A DNA stretch of 64,000 nt from Diphasiastrum complanatum. Lineage: Eukaryota; Streptophyta; Lycopodiopsida; Lycopodiales; Lycopodiaceae. The DNA lies in contig CM055097.1 in the NCBI GenBank assembly GCA_029204225.1, positions 70,992,252 through 71,056,251 on the forward strand, read 5' to 3'. Of the stretch, positions 60,441 through 64,000 are shown piece by piece. Both the position numbers and the translations under genes were made by a program. Under the pieces are notes generated by a model. The model did not search any database and had not been told where the DNA came from. It saw only the letters and a list, made by a program, of their open reading frames with translations. Within the stretch, counting starts at the first letter, position 1; every line of letters starts with the position of its first letter.

Positions 60441-61776
60441 ATTTAGTAAACAAATCAGCCAAGCAACTTGATGATGGCACATGTTAGAGCTTGATCTCTT
60501 TGGCTTGCACTTTCTCCCTCACAAAATGATGAGCAATCTCAATGTGATTGCTCCTTGCATGGAATTGGGATCTCCTCCTTGATGACATGTAGCTCCACCA
60601 ATAGGCTTTGGAGCCACAAGACCTCCTTGCATGTTGATGTCAAGGCCTTGTATTCGGATACTATGGAAGATAAGGAGATTGTATCTTGTTTTTTGGAAAG
60701 CCATGATACTACTCCATCACATAGAAAGGTGGCAAATTCGCTTGTTGATTTCCTATCCACCTTGTCACCTGCAAAATCCGAGTACGGGTGGTCAGATGCG
60801 AGCCCTCTACACAATATGTCAAAATTCTTAGTAGATGAGATATATCTAAGAACTCTTTTGGCCATCTTACAATGTGAGACTAAAGGACTTTGCATGAATT
60901 GACTTAACTTTCCAACACTATAACTAATATCAGGTCTAGTTATAGTCAAATATATTAAGGAGCCCATAAGCCTTCTATACAAAGTGATGTCCTCAAAGGA
61001 TGCTTCATCACCATCAATAGATGCTTTTACATGTTACTCCATTGGAGTCTCAATGCCTTTACAATTCTTCATTTCAAATCTATCTAGGATGGATGTTTGG
61101 AATAGCTCCCAGTTGAATGTAGTAGCAAGATCAATGATCAATCTAATAGAAACAAGCTTAGCCACAGGAGCAAAAGTCTCATCATAATCAATGCCTTTAA
61201 TTTGTAGAAACCCTTTTGCTATAAGCCTAGCTTTATGCTTACTTATTGATCCATCTTGGTTATGCTTCAACCTATACACCCACTTGCAATCAAGCGGTTT
61301 CTTCCCTTGAGAAAGATTCACAAGATCCCAAGTATGATTCTCAATGAGAGCATCATACTCTACTTGCATAGCATCCATCCAACTCTTAGATTTACAAGCA
61401 TCTTCATAGCATGTTGGCTCATCCAACATTGAAGTAAGAAAAGTGTAAGATGTGAAAGATGATGAGCCTTCCCTTTGATCACCTTTTCCATCATAGGTGA
61501 GCCTCAATGGCTTGGCCCTTGCTCTTGTGGATCTTCTTGGAGTTCTTGCATCTTGAGATTGATCCTCAAGTTCTTCATCACTTGGAAGCTCCTCCTCCAT
61601 TCTAGCATGATCTTTGGCATCAAGATGATTAGTAGCATTATCATCCAAATCACAAACATGTCCTTCATAAAAAATAACATCCCTACTCACCATCACTTTG
61701 CTAGTGATGTGATTGAAGACTCTATAACCTTTGCTATTCTCACCATATACCACAAAGATGCCTTTGATGGAAGTTG
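60440..61776 (-). pseudogene. Copia element C: integrase end, RT and RNase H with deletions
   Basis: Minus-strand reading from 61776: TSIKGIFVVYGENSKGYRVF, linker RRSTRARAKPLRLTYDGKGD, RT start TSMLDEPTCYEDACKSKSWM, LDCKWVYRLKHNQDGSISKH, KARLIAKGFLQIKGIDYDET, LATTFNWELFQ fused in frame to TSILDRFEMKNCKGIETPME (YVDD palm deleted). After a short gap come MYRRLMGSLIYLTITRPDIS, YSDFAGDKVDRKSTSEF, TISLSSIVSEYKAL, then EEIPIPCKEQSH, where the CDNQS block is deleted, and IEIAHHFVREKVQAKEIKL. It is closely related to element F. Element A2 is inserted at its left coding end (61776/61777). Confidence 0.85.
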
Positions 61777-62988
61777 TGTTGGAAAGAGGTGTATAAAAGA
61801 TAGGTTGAATAAGATTCGAATAAAAAATTTGAACGACAAGAAAGAAAACTTATTGTGCACAGCGGAATAAACTATCTTCCTCTTTCTTCATGCATGACTA
61901 CGCCTATCAATTTCAAACAAAACAATAGTGATAAAAATCACGTTCGATCTTATAGTAACTAACTTTGAATTTATCAATACTACAATGATTACGTAGACAA
62001 ACATTCAAGCATTGAAGTATCAGACAAATAATCTGTCGAGACAAATTATAGAAATGCATACATTCTGAGACAAAGTTGAACATAATAAAAGATAGTATTG
62101 ATTCAGTATGAAACGAAACAAAAGTAAATGAGTACAACAAGTCTGCGGATCAAAGCTGCGTACTCTAAGCTATTTCTGAACGACTAGAATATAAGTCTGA
62201 ATTAAACGCAACTACTGATAAGCAGTAAGCGCAATAGCAATCTCTAATCAACTCTAAAGAACTGAGCTAGAATGCTCAAGAGTGTTCAAGCTCGCAGACT
62301 TGAGAGAAAGCTAACTATTCAATTCTTGAACTTTGAATAAAGATGTTGAAATATGAACATCTACTAAGCAATTAGGTCGTCAAATGTGGCTGTCAGTTGA
62401 CTGGAGTCTGCTGGCATTCATTCAGTTCTTCTCAAAAGTTGTTTGCTAATAAGCGGTGACATTTGGCTGTAAACAGTTTGTCTACATAAATGAACGTGAC
62501 TGACCTCTACAGAAATGAACGTAACTGTCATTAGGGAGAAAGCGAAAAATGTGACTTTTGTGAGAAATGCAACAGTGTGCAAGATCTCATTTCCTGAATA
62601 TTGGGGTAGTCCCACACACTTTGCCAAAGTCATTTCCTTAACATTTGAGGCACTTTGAAAAATGCAAAAAATGCGACATTGCATTTTTACTTGCAATTCC
62701 TGACAGACGAAAAATGTGAAAAACACGAAACTACATTTTTACTGAAAATTTTTGAGAGTGTCACTTTAAGAGGAAATTGACTGTAGCAAAAAGACGATAG
62801 TGTCAGATTTTGTAACGAGAAAATTCTCGACACTGTTGTCAAACTCCGTGTATTTCTGCAGACTTTGTAAAAACACTCATAATTCTACAGACTGTGTAAA
62901 ACATGGGAGAATCCATAGAACTGGATAAACAGTTGGATGAAGATTAAAAATCAATTAGTCGATTAGTAGGAAGGAGAATAATCCAACA
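61777..62988 (-). mobile_element. 3' LTR of element A2
   Basis: 1212 bp; on the minus strand TGTTGGATTATTC ... CCTCTTTCCAACA. Homologous to LTR A1 throughout. It is inserted in the integrase codons of element C. The base run next to it in C is AGTTG (61772-61776), the candidate target-site duplication; its partner would lie beyond the window. The TATA box of A1 is deleted here. Confidence 0.9.
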
Positions 62989-62995
62989 CTCCCCC

Positions 62996-63295
62996 TTAAT
63001 ATGAATCCATGAATGTCTTGACCTTTAAACTTGGTTCTACACAGAACTTTCTGTGTGTATCCAAGCTTAATGCTTTAGTAAAAATATATATTGTCATATC
63101 TTGCCTTTGACAGTACTGCAATCTGACCTCTTTGCCGAGAACTTTTCTTCTTACATAGTGATACTTCAGGTCAATGTGCTTACTCCTAGAATGAAATCTA
63201 GGGTTGGTTGACAAGGCAACGACACTTTGATTATCACAAAATAATAATGTCGAAGCATATTGATTTAGACTGATATCTGAAAGTAAGTTTCTCAA
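62996..63295 (-). pseudogene. Copia RNase H C-terminal segment (element A2)
   Basis: NLLSDISLNQYASTLLFCDN QSVVALSTNPRF, SRSKHIDLKYHYVRRKVLGK, VRLQYCQRQDM, FTKALSLDTHRKFCVEPSLK, ending just before the polypurine tract. The open frame connects on the minus strand to the rest of RNase H and RT at 63300-64000. Confidence 0.85.
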
Positions 63296-64000
63296 CCAAA
63301 TTGCTTCCTTTGTAGCTTGTGAGACTGCGATATACTCTAATTCTATAGAAGACAGAGTTATCGAAGATTGATTTTGATTGTTCCAGAAAATTGGCCATTG
63401 TTGAGGAAGAATGTAAATTCGGAAGTGGATTTATGAGTATCTACATCTCCTGCCCAACTTGCATCTGTAAAACCAATGAGTAAATTGAGTTTGTCATTGT
63501 CGACTGCTCCATAACAAATGCAAAATTCCATAATAACTCAAAGATATCTCATGAATCTGATAAAAGCCTTTCAATGTGTTACACTAGGGTTGTTCATATA
63601 CTAACTTAAAGAGCTGATTGCAAAAGCTATGTCTGGCCTGGTATAGATCATTTCATACATAAGAGCTCCTATTATCGAATGATAAGGATACTCACGCATC
63701 TACTCCTATTCTTGAATGGTTTGAGGACACTGGTCCTTTGACAATCTGAGACTTGGTTCCATTGGTGAGAGAGCTAACTTGCAATTAATCAGATTATATC
63801 TGACTAACATATTGTAGATGTACCTTTTTGAGTAATGTAGATCAACTTTCAATTTCTGTCTCTATGGATTTTAATACCAAGGCAGAAATGAGCTTTGCCC
63901 AGATCGGTCATGTCGAGTTCAGAAGATAACATTGTCTTGTCTTCTTTTATCAGATTGATATTGTTGCTAAAGAGCAATGTGTCATCCACGCACAAAGTGA
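63296..64000 (-). pseudogene. Copia RT C-terminus and RNase H (element A2), runs off the window
   Basis: Minus-strand reading from the right edge: LCVDDTLLFSNNINLIKEDK (a YVDD-type box with TLCVDD), LSSELDMTDLGKAHFCLGIK, a stop, then in shifting frames an ARPDIAF-like block, LIGFTDASWAGDVDTHKSTS EF and SSIELEYIAVSQATKEAIWL RNLL. Several stops and frameshifts show decay. The 5' half of the element and its other LTR are outside the window. Confidence 0.75.

Overview
The window reads as nuclear DNA from a land plant with a repeat-rich genome. The two intact single-copy genes and the INO80 fragment are plant-type. The rest is mostly Ty1/copia retrotransposon debris with tRNA-iMet-type primer sites, plus some Ty3/gypsy pieces, long (GA)n arrays, a tRNA-derived SINE and a probable Helitron end. 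I cannot name the species or clade; the INO80 introns are short (about 110-840 bp). There are no organellar, bacterial, rRNA, tRNA or CRISPR features.

Host genes: (1) 2427-8355 (+), the 3' half of an INO80 chromatin-remodelling ATPase gene in nine exons; its 5' half lies upstream of the window. (2) 38197-39375 (-), a complete two-exon alpha/beta-hydrolase of the At4g10955-like esterase/lipase group. (3) 51003-52112 (-), an intact progesterone 5-beta-reductase/iridoid synthase-like (PRISE) reductase, with a 60-bp minisatellite and a short SINE upstream. Two broken host-gene fragments, a nepenthesin-like aspartic protease (45.5-46.45 kb) and a JINGUBANG-like WD40 protein (46.75-46.97 kb), lie on the minus strand behind a Helitron-like 3' end at 44.04 kb.

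Mobile DNA, left to right: copia D (10.17-13.12 kb, +); copia E with a 765-bp LTR (13.25-16.1 kb, +); copia K (16.2-17.15 kb, -); an RT fragment and copia G1 (18.5-20.8 kb, -); a gypsy-like element with Cys-rich gag, a 150-bp tandem array and a TGGCGCC primer site (21.7-25.1 kb, -); copia fragment H (26.5-27.6 kb, -); copia F, the most complete copy, with both LTRs (27.6-33.73 kb, +); an unclassified coiled-coil ORF region and a gypsy integrase tail (33.7-37.3 kb, -); copia G2 (41.2-43.5 kb, +) and G3 (49.0-49.9 kb, -); a scrambled nest of elements B, A and C (55.3-61.8 kb); and element A2, inserted into C and running off the right edge (61.78-64 kb, -).

Main points for follow-up: G1, G2 and G3 share a divergent but strongly conserved pol C-terminal region that lacks normal RT motifs; a Helitron may carry two host-gene fragments; one LTR has 11 CATGCA (RY) motifs; several copia LTRs or leaders carry the palindrome CACACGTGTG; and two homologous LTRs differ by a large (AC)n(GA)n expansion, showing how the (GA)n arrays arise here.
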